From Cladobotryum mycophilum (Eukaryota > Ascomycota > Sordariomycetes > Hypocreales > Hypocreaceae), in assembly GCA_036429605.1 (NCBI GenBank), contig CM071591.1, forward strand, positions 4,650,001 to 4,714,000: a stretch of 64,000 nucleotides of DNA, read 5' to 3'. This document shows, one piece after another, positions 46,919 to 58,734 of this stretch. Position 1 is the stretch's first letter. Every line of letters starts with the position of its first letter. The position numbers and the translations under genes were made by a program. A model generated the notes under the pieces. It was not told where the DNA came from and did no database searches. It saw only the letters and a program-made list of their open reading frames with translations.

Positions 46919-47959
46919 CTATGTGACCAGTCCTTCTGGTGATGACTGAAACCCCAAATAATCGATGATTAGCTTGCCCGTTCGATGCCCGACCTTGATA
47001 ACTAATGAGATATCCTGCGCTTGAGAATCGGGAATCAGTGCAACGATAGTATCTGTTCGGCCTTCGTCAGACGTTGGCGATGATATGTCCTTGTTTCTTT
47101 CCCAGCGCCATTGCTGACTGGTCTTCATCGCCTGGAGCAGCGGGATATCCTGGAGAAATTGCTCCAATCGCCTCGTCATCGCCCCGACGAACTGAAACAC
47201 TACCTCTGGAGGCAGGTTAGCGAGAGACCAAACGTACTCTTGGGGATATGATCCGGTGGCACGTCGGTGTCTTCTGCTAAATTGGATAGAGACAAAACCT
47301 GCGGATCAAAGATTAGACGCTCAGGTTTGTCGTCTTCTGGGGCTATCTCTTTATCGGGACCGCTGTTTCTGTTTAGACGACGTCGCTTCGCCTTGATCCC
47401 CTCGATGGTGTCTGGGCGATTTTAGCATATAACCTCTATTTGGGCGATATGGAGTGAAATATGGAGCAAACAAACCGACAAGTGCTTTCCCAGTATTACT
47501 AGGATTCTGCTCGCAGACTTCTCGAATGATGGCAACGAACTTGTTTCTCATTTCTGGGAAAATCACACAGTCACGAACAACGCATGCCAGAAATTCAACA
47601 AAAATGCTTGTCAAATTATGCTTTTCGACACTTGTATGCGCAGTGTGGGACAACGTGAAGCAAGAGAGGATAAAAAGGTTGACTGAGCTCTCACAAGTAG
47701 AGCCTGCGGTGTCGATCAATGGTGTGAAGATGGCGCATCTCTGCCCGCCTGTGACTGCCTGCTCTACGTTCCTTCTGAATGTATCCTTGGTGCGGCGTTT
47801 ACCGAAAGCATTTAAAGTAAGCGTTTTGAGCGTGATTAAGTTCCGATCTATATCTCGTCGCAAAATGGCAAAGGCCTTGGCTGCCTCCAGCCGCACCATG
47901 TAGGCATCGAGTTCCGAGTCAAGTCCGAAGAAAGCGGCATCTTCATGAGAAGATCGCAT
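46919..47959 (-). CDS. hypothetical protein, two exons, frame broken at a C4 run
   Basis: Exon 1 (47959-47476) reads MRSSHEDAAFFGLDSELDAY and continues helical, with several Cys. A 64-bp intron (47412-47475) joins it to TIEGIKAKRRRLN. The frame then breaks at C4 (plus strand G4, 47242-47245). One more C gives IPQEYVWSLANLPPEVVFQF and the rest to 46919, in total 325 aa. A 32-bp intron could also restore phase but is too short for fungi. The basic KAKRRRLNRN is a possible nuclear signal. Family not recognised. Whether the break is real or an assembly error is open. Confidence 0.55.
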
Positions 47960-48649
47960 TGTCAATGATGTGTAATATGAATGCAGGCGGAGAGAATAAT
48001 GAAAATAATGAAAACAATGGGGGAGATAGGAGGTGATGACAGACGCAAAGGGGGAGGAGAGGGCAATAACGACGGCGGTCACTAGAGCGACGCAAGCAGC
48101 GACAGTGAGGGCAGATGCGAGGGTGAAGGTGAGGGCGGGGGCGGGGGCGGATACGACAACGGCGACGAATGTGGACCGTGATCCAGAATAGACTCGCCCA
48201 ACACCACCTCTCCACACTATTCTGCATTGTGTGTGTGTGTGTGTATGCTATGCTGTACCACGTCCTAAAGAAGCCGCCCAACTGGGGACGAGAAGCTTCA
48301 TGCCTGCGATGTTAACAGGATAGCATCGGAGGTCTATTGGTTGCCTATGCATTCATGCATGCAATGGTCGTTGTCAGGGGGGGCGCAATTCAGTTACGGG
48401 CTCGGTCGTCTCGTTGCCCAAGATGATCACCCGAAGATGCATAGCCGTTTGAGAAGATGAGGGAGTAACATGCGGTGATGTTGACATTCACATACACCAC
48501 CTGGGTGAGGAAAATGAATATAAATTGGCTCACATCTCTCTCGATGTCCTCGTCCACAGCACTCTCTATTACACTGCGAACACCTCACGGGATCATACCC
48601 ACATCAACCGAATACAATCAATTTTTTGAACCCTCTTACCCTGCTTCCA
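47960..48649. other. divergent promoter region
   Basis: Shared 5' flank of two divergent genes; contains a GT microsatellite (about 48229-48244) and GGGGGC-rich DNA near 48135. No gene supported. Confidence 0.6.
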
Positions 48650-49768
48650 ATGCCATCTCTTCTTGAGGCCCTTACCAAGCCCAATGTTGCGGTTACAAAC
48701 TATGCCGTAAAGGGTTCTAACACTGACTCCGGCGGCGACGTCCATGTTGAAAATTGGACTCCATGGATTGATTTCAACTATACGACATTGACGCGAATCT
48801 TTCGACAGGAGCTCTCCCAAGGGTATCACGGCTCCGCAGACCAAGCCCCACTGGAACAGGACTTGTGCATTTGCAATGAAGCCACCTTTGATGACCTTGT
48901 ACGCCGCTTCATATGCCCCATCGTTAACTACGCCCTAGCAGGCCAACCTGGTTCTTGCCACTATGGCCGGGGAACTAGATGCCCTTCGAAGCATGAGCCA
49001 GATTGGTTGGTGATCTCGAGTAACTGGATTGGCGATAAAGGGTATATTAATGTTCTTCCCGGAGATACGAAACTTGATTCTAAGTGGTGGCCGTCTATGA
49101 TCCACGACCCGGATAACTTTGAAGAATGGCAAAAGGTAATGCACCAAGCCGTCTCATATATGATCAAGGAAGAAAACAGATATGGTTTCATTATCACGGA
49201 CGCCAACATGGTTGTTTTGAGGCTCACCCGAAGGCCTGTGGAAAATGGTATCGCTGCGGGTCGCCCCCGTCGTGGTAACCTTGCGAGTCACCAAAGGCAG
49301 ATTTCCGATGCTTCAATGGTGGACCCTGAGAGCTCTTTTGTCGACGACAACACTATGAATTGGGATTACTATCCCCCAGAATTCGCCGTCATCCCTTGGG
49401 ACACGTATGGATCAGGCAAGCTCACCATCAAACTCGCGTTATGGTGCCTTGCGATGATAGCAGCCAACGGCGACAGATATATTGCGTGCTCGTATCCTAA
49501 CTTGGATTCCTGGCGTCGAGGAAATGATGGATACGTGCATAACACTTCGGGCGCTACTTCGTCAACCTTGTCGGATGGCCTCTGTCACGAAGAGCCTGAC
49601 CTAGAGGGACGCATCGTCAATGTCGGAGGGGATCAGGACAGCAGCCATGCCGGAAGCGCAGACGGTGATAGCGAATTTGAACAGAGCAGCGATGGACAAG
49701 ATGAGGATGATGAGGATGATGAGAAAACGATAATTCCTACCCGACCTAAACACGCTGCAGAAAACTAA
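48650..49768 (+). CDS. fungal hypothetical protein with PD-(D/E)XK nuclease-like core
   Basis: Single exon, 372 aa from MPSLLEALTK. The middle reads EPDWLVISSN, then about 12 residues, then VLPGDTKLDSKW, and later QAVSYMIKEENRYGFIITDA. The order D-W, xDxK, Q and a hydrophobic strand matches the core of PD-(D/E)XK-fold nucleases found at the N-terminus of many fungal FunK1-type and effector-like proteins. The C-terminal 80 residues are acidic and disordered (DEDDEDDEK). No kinase domain follows. Nuclease activity is inferred from pattern only. A slightly earlier ATG (48626) would add eight residues. Confidence 0.6.
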   Translation: MPSLLEALTKPNVAVTNYAVKGSNTDSGGDVHVENWTPWIDFNYTTLTRIFRQELSQGYHGSADQAPLEQDLCICNEATFDDLVRRFICPIVNYALAGQPGSCHYGRGTRCPSKHEPDWLVISSNWIGDKGYINVLPGDTKLDSKWWPSMIHDPDNFEEWQKVMHQAVSYMIKEENRYGFIITDANMVVLRLTRRPVENGIAAGRPRRGNLASHQRQISDASMVDPESSFVDDNTMNWDYYPPEFAVIPWDTYGSGKLTIKLALWCLAMIAANGDRYIACSYPNLDSWRRGNDGYVHNTSGATSSTLSDGLCHEEPDLEGRIVNVGGDQDSSHAGSADGDSEFEQSSDGQDEDDEDDEKTIIPTRPKHAAEN

Positions 49769-50399
49769 GGAGGCAGTACATCTCTCCTTGCTTTTCTTGC
49801 TTTCTTCTCCTTTGTGTTATGAAGTATCAATCGAACACATGAGATTTATACGTACGATGAATATAGCAACTCACAAGAGTAATTTTTTAAATCAGTATCT
49901 CGTCATTCTTGTGCAAATTGAGTGAGCCATGAATAATGTGCAGTGAAAGGGGGCTTTGAGTTACGTATGACGGATGGATTCTTGTTCATGTCCTCTACGA
50001 ATGAATTGATGTGCAAAGTGCACATTCCATATAAACCCCTAGTAGTTATGAGAATTTGTTACTAACGTGCCAACGTTTTGAGGATGACTTTGCTTTGATT
50101 CTAATTTAATTGCAACAGGATTCTACGCAATTGTATGAATAAACTTGACGTCATGAGATTGGGAACTTGGTTAAGTAGCAAATAGTAGCATCGGTGGACA
50201 TTTGGCCAAAAGAACCCAAATATTGACTCATTTTAGTGAGTAATTGCATTTGCTTGTTGTGAGTAGAGGAATTGCGTGGGTTTCGCCGCGAGGTATAGGT
50301 TAACTTATCGTCGCCTTGGCAGCAAACTTGGTCCTCTACCACCTTCCAACATCGACATACATGCTATCCGTCATTAATTGCCATCCTTACTCAACCACA
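49769..50399. other. intergenic
   Basis: AT-rich; no coding frame supported. Confidence 0.55.
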
Positions 50400-51121
50400 A
50401 TGAATCGCGCATTATATCAAGCACGGGGTCGTATACCACTGTATCTATCACGATCAGGAGCAGCAAGAAAATCGCTAAAACCATGTTTGACTGGCATCCA
50501 TCGCCCTAGTTTCTTTTCCCATCATACTCCACAGTGGGCAAAATGCACAGGAGGAGGAACCCGTCATCAGCAGAGCGCAAGTGGCAAAAGTAATTGCAAA
50601 GCATCAAATTCACCCGGCACAGCCGCTTTCTGGTCTTCGCAGAAAACTTGGAAACGTGCTTCAGTCAACACTTTTCGCTGTCTCGTGGGCTGCACATCGG
50701 GCGACTTCAGCGCCATGTGGTTTCTCCAGCTGCATTATGCAGAGCTAGGCATGGGGAGCATCATGGCCATATCAAGTAAGTATAGAACAACAAAAGAATT
50801 TGTGTGAACTTGACTAACTATGGTTTAGTGGCTACTGGTCTATCGACTTCCATGCTTCTCGAGACGGTTCTCCTACGACTGGGCAAGGACAAGCTTCCCT
50901 GGGTTACAGCAGCGCGGACGGCAGCCGGCATGAGCTTTATATCCATGCTCACCATGGAGCTGGCAGAAAATGCCGTCGACTACTATCTCACTGGGGGGAC
51001 GGTGGCGGTGAATACACCTGGCTTCTGGGCTGCGGCGGCGGTTTCTATGGCGGCTGGGTTTCTCGCGCCGTTGCCGTATAACTATATTCGACTTCGAAAG
51101 TATGGAAAGGCTTGCCATTGA
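50400..51121 (+). CDS. DUF4396-type integral membrane protein
   Basis: Exons 50400-50775 and 50829-51121 give 222 aa; the 53-bp intron restores GSIMAISMATGLSTSMLLET. The first 90 residues are Arg/Ser/His-rich and could be a mitochondrial presequence. Then come the family's landmarks: WKRASVNTFRCLVGCTSGDF, LETVLLRLGKDKLPW, GMSFISMLTMELAENAVDY and a final hydrophobic segment. The helices are short, giving three or four predicted membrane spans. The function of the family is unknown. Earlier in-frame starts exist (50361). Confidence 0.8.
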
Positions 51122-51591
51122 TGGCAGATATACATCCAATGTATCATATCCTACATCCTGAGTCTCCTGTCAAGGACAACCTTTTATCCAAACACTCTAG
51201 CCATGAAATGGTTTCGCTAGGAAATCCGCCGCCAGCTAGGGGTAGATTCCGTGAGGGACTGGGACATAAGTCTAGGTGTACTACGATGATGGCATACAAA
51301 ATCACAATGCAGACCAAAAGCTATCAGGAAAGTTTCTGATGCTGAAGACTTCTATTTTATCACCCCCCCAAAAAAACTATAATGGACGCCGAAACAATGC
51401 CCACCAAGTCCCAAAAGCTAACGCCTCAATACACATCCAAAGCCTCCAAGAATTGAACCTACAGTCCCCACGTTGTCGCCAACTTTCAGATTCTTGAAAA
51501 TTGCCCGGATACCCAAGAAGTCCTTCGATCCCTATCAGTAGGGCTAGAAATCCACAGTATTATCTTGCACTCTGCTCCATCTAAGATAAAG
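51122..51591. other. intergenic, convergent 3' ends
   Basis: 3' flanks of two convergent genes; nothing else seen. Confidence 0.55.
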
Positions 51592-53714
51592 TTATGGCTT
51601 GAGCTCAGAGATCGACCCTGGCTTCTCCATCTCCAATGAGCTCTCCGAGGGGATAGACTTTCCTATCCCCAACTCCGCCACCAAGCTTGACCCCATCCAG
51701 AACTCATCTGGATTAGGGATGTGATTTGCGACATATCTAAGCTCGGCTCCAGGTCTAGGCTGAAATGGAAGCTCGCTAGCCGTGGATTTTGACCGTTTGG
51801 TACGCCTCTCAGTCACCAATATGAACTTGGCAGAGTCCCTCTGAGATGCCGTTCTCTTGGTTGGCGTGACCTTGGGCAGAATAGTCGACGGGGCTCTCTT
51901 TGGTGTAGGAACATCTGCGATATCCTCGTAGGGCTTTGGGTTTTGGAGGGAGGTCGTCTTTTGACCTTTGGCAGCGTTCTCCTCAATAGACTTTACAATA
52001 GGCTTCTCATCAATAGCCTCTGCATTGACAACAGTCTTGTCGTTTTCGTCCTCAGAAGAATCCTCCCTAGAGGCCAAGTCTTCAGATGCTTTACCTTCTC
52101 GGCCAGGAACTATCGTTGTTCCATCATCTTCAGAACCTGGCAATATCGGTGATATAGGCGGAATAGCCCAGACGGCGCAACAGGCTGGCACCTCAAGCTG
52201 ATGGGCGGTTTTGTAGCAATTGCGCGCTGAAGACCGCTTATGAGGCTCAACGAGGAGCATTTCTTGTGCTAGAAAATCAAGCATGGGACACTCAAGGGTC
52301 TCTATCATAGCCTCCAAGTATTTGGTGATTGCCTCAGCCCATTCCGACCCTTGCTGGACGCGCTGCTTGGGGAAACCATGGGCGAATTGCAAAGCGACTA
52401 GGCCAAGAGACCAAATGTCAACGGCTTCGTTGTACCTTTTTGACCATATCTCGGGGGCCATATACTTGTGAGTGCCACAGTACGTTTCCAGGCACTCCTT
52501 GTCCACCTTTGATAGACCAAAGTCGGAAAGCTTGATGAGCAGGGGCGTACGGGACTGAACGAGGATGTTTCCCGGCTTTATATCGCGATGAGCAATCGGC
52601 TTGGGGCGCTCGTGAAGAAAACACAATGCCGAGAGCCCCTGAATTAGCACCTGCACATTTTCCAGAGGGGTAATTGGCTGCTTCTGAGACTGGTGCTGAA
52701 GGCTTCCAAGAGGGAGATACTCGAGGATGATGCGTGGGGCCAGCTCCTCCTCCACAATGAATATGCATTGAACAATGTTGGACTATTGACATGTTAAAAA
52801 GCGATGCCGTGCTCACAAGTTGGGAAACATGGACTCACATGATGAAGCTTTTTCAGGAACTCGGCTTCTTTCTTCAAATACTTCCAGTACTTGCTCCTTT
52901 TCGGCTCTTTGGCTGCATATGCGACACCAGTGCTGACATTCCAGACCTTTTTTACCACTGCCTGGCTCCCGTCCCCGATTTCAAGGTTACCAACAAAAAT
53001 GGGCACTCTGCTTGGAGTTTGCGCTCCCGTGAGCAAGGTCGTTGATGGTGGGCCGTTGAGCTCCAGGTCCTGGAATGTTGGGCTGTTCACGCCCTCCTCT
53101 GGAATGAGGTTTCGGAACTGGGCCACCTTTTTTCTATACTCGGAGCAAAGGATATCATGCTGGGCAACAACAAGAAAGAAGAGGATGCAGTCATGGAAAC
53201 GGATCTGAATCTTTTCAGTTTCGGCAAATCTCGCGCCGCCGATAATCCACGTAAACCCGCGGCGCTTATAACGTCCCTCCGTGTTATAGATAACCGCAGT
53301 ACCGTCTCCCTTTCGCGTGGGGTCCCGTATGTCGCGCAGTATCAGTTGCTCTTGATCATCAAAGGTAATGAGACACTGGTATTGGCTAGTGGCGACTAAG
53401 TTGCCTTCGTTCGGCAGGACAATATCACAATTTACGCTCTGACCAATGAGGATGCCATGCCGACTTTTCCGCGGCTGGTCAAACCTGAGCTGGAGGCCTT
53501 CGCTGTAAGAGGGCGAGGGCTGTCTTTGGGGCTCCTCTTCATCTGGTGGCACGGACGGCTGTCGACTGCTCAGTGGTTTTCGATCTTGGTGGATCACTTG
53601 TGGTATGAAGCGGCGGTCTCGGTTCTCGTCCATTCGAACCGTGTACAGTGCCCAACCACAACAATCAGGGTCATAAGGATAAAGAGTGGCGAATACGTTG
53701 GAATCTGGCTCCAT
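51592..53714 (-). CDS. FHA-domain serine/threonine protein kinase (Rad53/Chk2-like architecture)
   Basis: Exons 53714-52839 and 52782-51592 give 688 aa; the splice restores FLKKLHHSNIVQCIFIVEEE. The N-terminal part has an FHA-like region (about 85-190: GILIGQSVNCDIVLPNEGN, YQCLITFDD), but the usual GR-S-H phosphothreonine-binding residues are only partly present (GILIG replaces GR). The kinase domain follows: the AAKEPK lysine (about 272), HRDIKPGNIL (about 357), DFGLSK (about 380), GTHKYMAPEIW and DIWSLGLVALQF, all intact. The C-terminal 180 residues are disordered, with acidic and Lys/Arg-Ser patches. Predicted active. The fold suggests DNA-damage-type signalling, but orthology to Rad53 or Dun1 is not claimed; such kinases are expanded in some fungi. 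Confidence 0.85.
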
Positions 53715-54509
53715 TTCTGCTAGGCTTTGACAATCATACGGACCAAGAAGGGAGTGTCTGACAGGGGGCGTAATGGCATACGACTTGCTGTGGGCTTTAT
53801 CGAAAACTGATCAACAACCTGTGATATTCATCTTGCCACATAAACCCAGGCGAAACACGGATGACCCTGATTCTTACGGCCATGCCACACCGATTCGCCG
53901 GCATAGAGACGGGCATGATTGTATCCATGTGTCTCTGATTCTACGTTGAGAAAATGAATGCCTTGGTATCGATGACTGGACAGCTCTGAATCAGTGTTTG
54001 ACGCTGAAATAGCGGCAGTGAGTGGCAACATTGCAGTTTTTCTCGGGGATATGAGACAAATGCTTGGGAACGAATATTCACTGCGAAAGGTTTGATGCTT
54101 TGTGATATCCATCAAGGTCTATTCACCGAGTCTGTGTGTAGGAACGGATCGAGAAATGGTGATTCATTGAATCATCCACCCGCGGACTGGATGCAGGTGG
54201 TCAGGTAACATCAACACGCACAAAGAAAGCAAAGTACTCTTGGCGCTTCCAAACATTCATCTATATTAGAATGACCCCCATTCACAGACAAATGCCGACT
54301 GTTTGCGTTCCCCAGTTGCATACATGGGCTTTGTGCGATGTGATTCATTTCGACTGCCTTTGCATGACGAATGAAATAACAACAGCAAACAAGGAAGACT
54401 TGTCACAAAAAAAGGGCATTCTGATCGTCCTTTTAATAACTCGCAATCCCCTTTCCCCCAGCTTTTGCTCCCACTGCTCCCACGTATCAAATATCCTACT
54501 TTCATCGCT
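53715..54509. other. intergenic
   Basis: 5' flanks of two divergent genes. No coding frame supported. Confidence 0.55.
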
Positions 54510-56394
54510 ATGAGTGCGATACTCTACGCCCGCGAGTTCAATGCATTTACCGATGCTGACGTTGATGAGTGTCTGGTGAAACATAGGAGGTTGGTTCCCT
54601 CCCCTTGCGAATGATGAGAAGCTGCTTTGTCCCGGACTGACCTGGAACCTATGTGCGCAGAATTATTCAGGCTCATGATCCTCAGAATCTTTCTGATGAA
54701 TTTATTCAAAACTAAAGTATGTTTTTTCAACTACCCGAGGTGCAAGAGGTTCATCAAGCTCTTTCCTTTTTTCTAACTGGTCATTAGAGATCGGGCCGGC
54801 CCCCTTCCTGATATTCCTGAGCCCATTGACCTCGATCAAGTCAACGCAAGGCTTCTCAAAGTTGCCGCCGCACGAGAGGCATCAGACACATGGGAATCAG
54901 ACAAGAGAGGATCACCACTCTCTCCTTGTCGAGGATATGATCCTTTTCGAAAACTTGCCTCGAACGCTTCGTCAGAAGCACCCCCAAGTCCTGCAACCCA
55001 ATAACTTGTGCACATGAATCACGAGCGAACATTCTACGCCGAAATAGTTGCAGACGGCGGGCGGCCATGGTATACAATAGAGCTCCTGGATTCCGTATCG
55101 AAGAATCCTGACGGCTACGGTGAGCTATTGGCCTACTGGCGTGGTATACCGGAAGCAAGGAAGGGCGCATGGCAGATCTTTAGTTACCAGCGGTTTAGGT
55201 GGTCCAAGTTCCGGACATGGCAGAAGGAGATGAGAGAGGACTGCAAAGACGAGTTTGCAAGGTACCAACGCTGGACCGATGCTGAGCTACTGAGGAACTC
55301 TTTCAAGCATCCCGTCACCCTCAGGGAAGACCCGAAAGAGCAAGACGAACTCACTACGTGGATCGAGTACTATGTATACGAGCTCTCAGAGTACGAGAAA
55401 TGGTCCAACTACAAGCGTCGACAGAAGTGGTTTGACAGGAAAATGTGAGGAGTTGGTTGCCACAGGTGTTCTTGATCCGGGTGAGACGGTGGAGTCTGCC
55501 ACACACGTCAATAGTTTGTTTGCCGCGGATTACAAGGAAAAGGGCCTAAGAGACGAGCTCAAGCGTGCAAAAAGGGCTGTGCAGCTGGCAAAGCATGCCT
55601 ATGAACAGGAACAGTCTTCTTCTTCCAGGTCCGACGCCCAAAAGACACTGGAAATAGCCACGGCGAGCCTAGAATCTATTGCCCAGGAGAAGGAAAGCTA
55701 CACGCAGAAATGCGATCTCATTTCGAAATTCATGCGCGAGACCAACGACTTTCGCTGGTGCAAGGAATACGGATCAAATCATGAGATATTGCTGAAGTGG
55801 ATCCTAGATCAGATCCCACTGATTGAAGCCGAGAGGAAGGAACGAGGTGTCGCGGGGGGTAACTTAGACGACGGGCTCGGGGATACGAAGGCAACAACCA
55901 CGGGCCAGGCTGCCGAAGACGAGAGTGAGAAGAACTTGGACTTGGAGAAGCAAGAGGACGAAGAAATGGATTCGAAAAGCACATCAAGTCCCATCAGTTC
56001 AGTGAAGCAGCCCTCGAAGCGCAAACCTGAAGAAGATGTGCCCGCTGGAGGCAAGAGCGACGAGGACCAGGCCGATAATCGACCTCGCAAGCGGCCCAAA
56101 ACAGGCGACAAGAACACGAAACCAAAAGTCGATAAATCTGCCCATTCCGCGCTGCCAACCAAGCAGAAAGAAAAGAGAGCACGAGATCAGGTGCCGCTCC
56201 GTCGGAGTGCTCGAATCGCAGCCCTCCGAGCCAAAGCACTCTCGCCGGCTGCTAGAGATTCTCAGAGGGAGATTAGAGAGGTTTCTGAATCCAACGTTGG
56301 AGCGAAACCCAGGGAAAAGAGAAAGGCGGAGTTTGATGACCGAGAGGAGTCGTCAGCTACGTCAAAATTAGCATCGAAGAAGCAAAGATGTTGA
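54510..56394 (+). pseudogene. disrupted hypothetical gene (coiled, basic C-terminus)
   Basis: Exon 1 54510-54589 starts MSAILYAREFNAFTDADVD. Exon 2 54661-54716 reads RIIQAHDPQNLSDEF and breaks at A4 (54708-54711); one more A joins it to exon 3 (54788 on, DRAGPLPDIPEPIDLDQVNA). A TAA at 55002-55004 then interrupts an otherwise continuous frame (a CAA-to-TAA change would explain it). Next come WYTIELLDSVSK, an Arg/Trp/Tyr-rich helical region, and a further frame change at A4 (55440-55443). An in-phase 70-bp intron (55445-55514) or an indel could bridge this. The end is Lys/Arg-rich with several possible nuclear signals (KRKPEEDV, RPRKRPKTG). Three separate lesions make true decay likely. The helical Trp/Tyr pattern recurs in fungal hypothetical proteins of unknown function. 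Confidence 0.55.
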
Positions 56395-57173
56395 TGGCTT
56401 TTCTGTAGTCTCTGGTGTGTTTCGTGATGTGATGGGGGGTAAGTGGATTTTGGTGTCTTGGTATTGGCGCTTTGAGATGGTGGATGAAGATAGGATAATG
56501 ATTTGGGATTCCAACGGTAACAGCAATGGCGATGGCGACGGCGACGATTTCTTTTTCTTTTTCCCTTTTTTCTTGCTAGATATGGCCGCTTATGGTACTG
56601 GCGTTCGGTGGGTGGGTTGGGGTGCTAGTCATGGATGGTTAATTTGATCACGGATGTTCTTTTTTCTTCTTTCTTTTCTATCAAGAAACACGACCCCATG
56701 AACGAACTTTGGAAGGTTTTATTGTATTTTAGTTTATTGGAGTATTACTATTCGGGCTTAAAGAACATGGAGAGTTTTTGTGCTCTAAACGTCTGTGTGT
56801 GTATTCTGTAGTACCTTGCCATAGGCGCTGATCCAGTTATTTTCTTCTCCCACGTACCCCCCCCCCCCAGTTGCAGCGGGCTCCCGTCCGTTTTGATGGC
56901 TATATTTACATCGCCCATAATCGCTATAGCTCCATTTGAATGCCCTATATAGCAAGCAGTCTGTAGCGGTTATTTGCAATGGATAGGCTACCTGTTCGCA
57001 TCGGTCAAGTGGGTTGGGGATCGCCAAATGTACATTAGCTACTTGCATTAGTGCCTTTGTCCAACGCTCACTATTGATTCACCATCCATTCTCATCTTCG
57101 TTCTCAGATCTCAATCACTCAGATTCACCACCGCATTGACCCTTTACGGAATATCCTTTCAGCCCCACCCACC
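56395..57173. other. intergenic
   Basis: Contains GGCGAT repeats (56527-56545), a T-rich tract and a run of 12 C (56857-56868). No gene supported. Confidence 0.55.
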
Positions 57174-58477
57174 ATGGACGCTTTCGACCACAGCCAAGCT
57201 GTTCCCTCTGCTTCTATCCTCCGTCATCAGTCATCCCTAGAGGGCATCATGGATTTTTCTCGCGAGCCGCCTCTGGCCTCGGAGTTGCGTGCCCAGGCGA
57301 AGCGCAAGTTCTATCTCATTGTTGAGCACTTTGAGGAATTTCACAAGAGCGACGGTCAGCCGTACAACCAACCGCAACTCATCCGGTACACCTACGAATA
57401 TGCACGCTCTGAGGAATCCCAAGACAATTTCCTCAGGGCTTTCTTCCAGGCTTTAGCCCTCTCCATGGATGGCGGGGAAGACTTGAACTTTGATGACCTC
57501 TCCTCACCATTCATTGGCTTTGCAGAGCACCTGTTCAACAACTTCTTCCTGCCCCGTAAGTCTAAGATCGATTGTCTTCTCTCAAGTCATGCCTACTGAT
57601 AATGTCTCTATAGTGAGGGCTTCTGGCACAAAGACCCCACAGCCCACGCCGGCGTACCACTCGGCAATCATGGCGGCGCAAGGAGGAGTACCGCCCGGCC
57701 TTGTCGGAACGCCTGATCGACTGTCATCTCTGCGGGGAGATTGCCTTGTCCGCGACCGTCACCGATGTGTGATATCTCGGATGTTCGATCTCAAAGAAGT
57801 GAAAATCCGTCTGAAGGAAAACCACAATGTCGCTCATGACGACGATGGGAATGCACTTGTCACGAGCACAGATAGTTTCGCGTGGCTAGAAGTTGCCCAT
57901 ATCATACCCCATGCTTTAATGAAAGTTGAGAAAGCATGTAAAGTGGTATGTTTAGCTTCTTTAATACCCATGAGCTTTTATCGCTAGCTAACATGTCTAG
58001 GATGATACCAAAGCGGCGACGTTAGCAATCCTCAATATGTTTGATTGTGGTGTCGTTCATCTTATTAAAGGACCAAATATTGACCGGCCAAGCAATGCCA
58101 TCAGCCTTACGCTGCACCTGCATCGTGTCTTTGGAGAATTTGACCTATTCTTTGAACCTATCTTAGACCAACCACATACATACCGAATCCAATCGTTCCT
58201 TGAGAAAGGTTTCCTTGGGGAGGCAACTCTCCCCATTACGCGGACACTTTACCTATCGGAGAATAGGACAATCGACCCCCCTTCGCCTCGACTTCTCGCG
58301 CTCCACAGCGCCATTGCTCACATCCTACACCTTTCTGGTGCAGGAGAATATATCGGGCAACTGCTTCGTGATATGGACGATATGGACGGGGTGAGCATAC
58401 GGGAAGATGGGTCTACTGAACTGGGCCAGTTTGTGAGGCTTCGATTGGGACGCTCGGGACACTCGGTGCGTACATAA
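57174..58477 (+). CDS. HNH endonuclease-domain protein
   Basis: Exons 57174-57555, 57614-57945 and 58001-58477 give 396 aa; both introns keep phase. A helical N-terminus (about 1-125) precedes the HNH_2-type domain: CLVRDRHRCVISRMFD (start of the fold), WLEVAHIIPHAL (first His pair), then NAISLTLHLHRVFGEFDLFF, supplying the N..H that follows. This layout is common to fungal proteins with a C-terminal HNH domain (PF13391 type). Metal-dependent DNA cleavage is expected from the fold; targets are unknown. It lies next to the RIP-mutated FunK1 copy. The N-terminal part resembles no domain I know. Confidence 0.85.
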
Positions 58478-58734
58478 TCATAGATTTATAGCGCCCAAGT
58501 CATTATAAGTACAGCGGTTTAGCGCCTATAATTAATCGATTAATATTGCATTCAACCAGCTGTACATTGAATCAGTCACAAGCATCGCAATTCATTGAAG
58601 CTGTTACATATGCATTCGTTGGCCATAACCTATACAGCTGGGTAATGAATGCATTGAATGCACTGATTTTAGTGATCAAGCACACTAAAGCCAATCCCAT
58701 AGACTTGTGCTATAAGTATAGTGGCTTATGTGCT

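Noticed and set aside
47206..47237. 32-bp GT..AG intron that would also restore the frame
   Set aside because: Shorter than fungal introns normally are, and it would remove the protein-like segment YVWSLANLPPE; a one-base homopolymer error explains it better.
55445..55466. 22-bp GTGAGG..ACAG intron
   Set aside because: Too short to splice; the 70-bp alternative or an indel is preferred.
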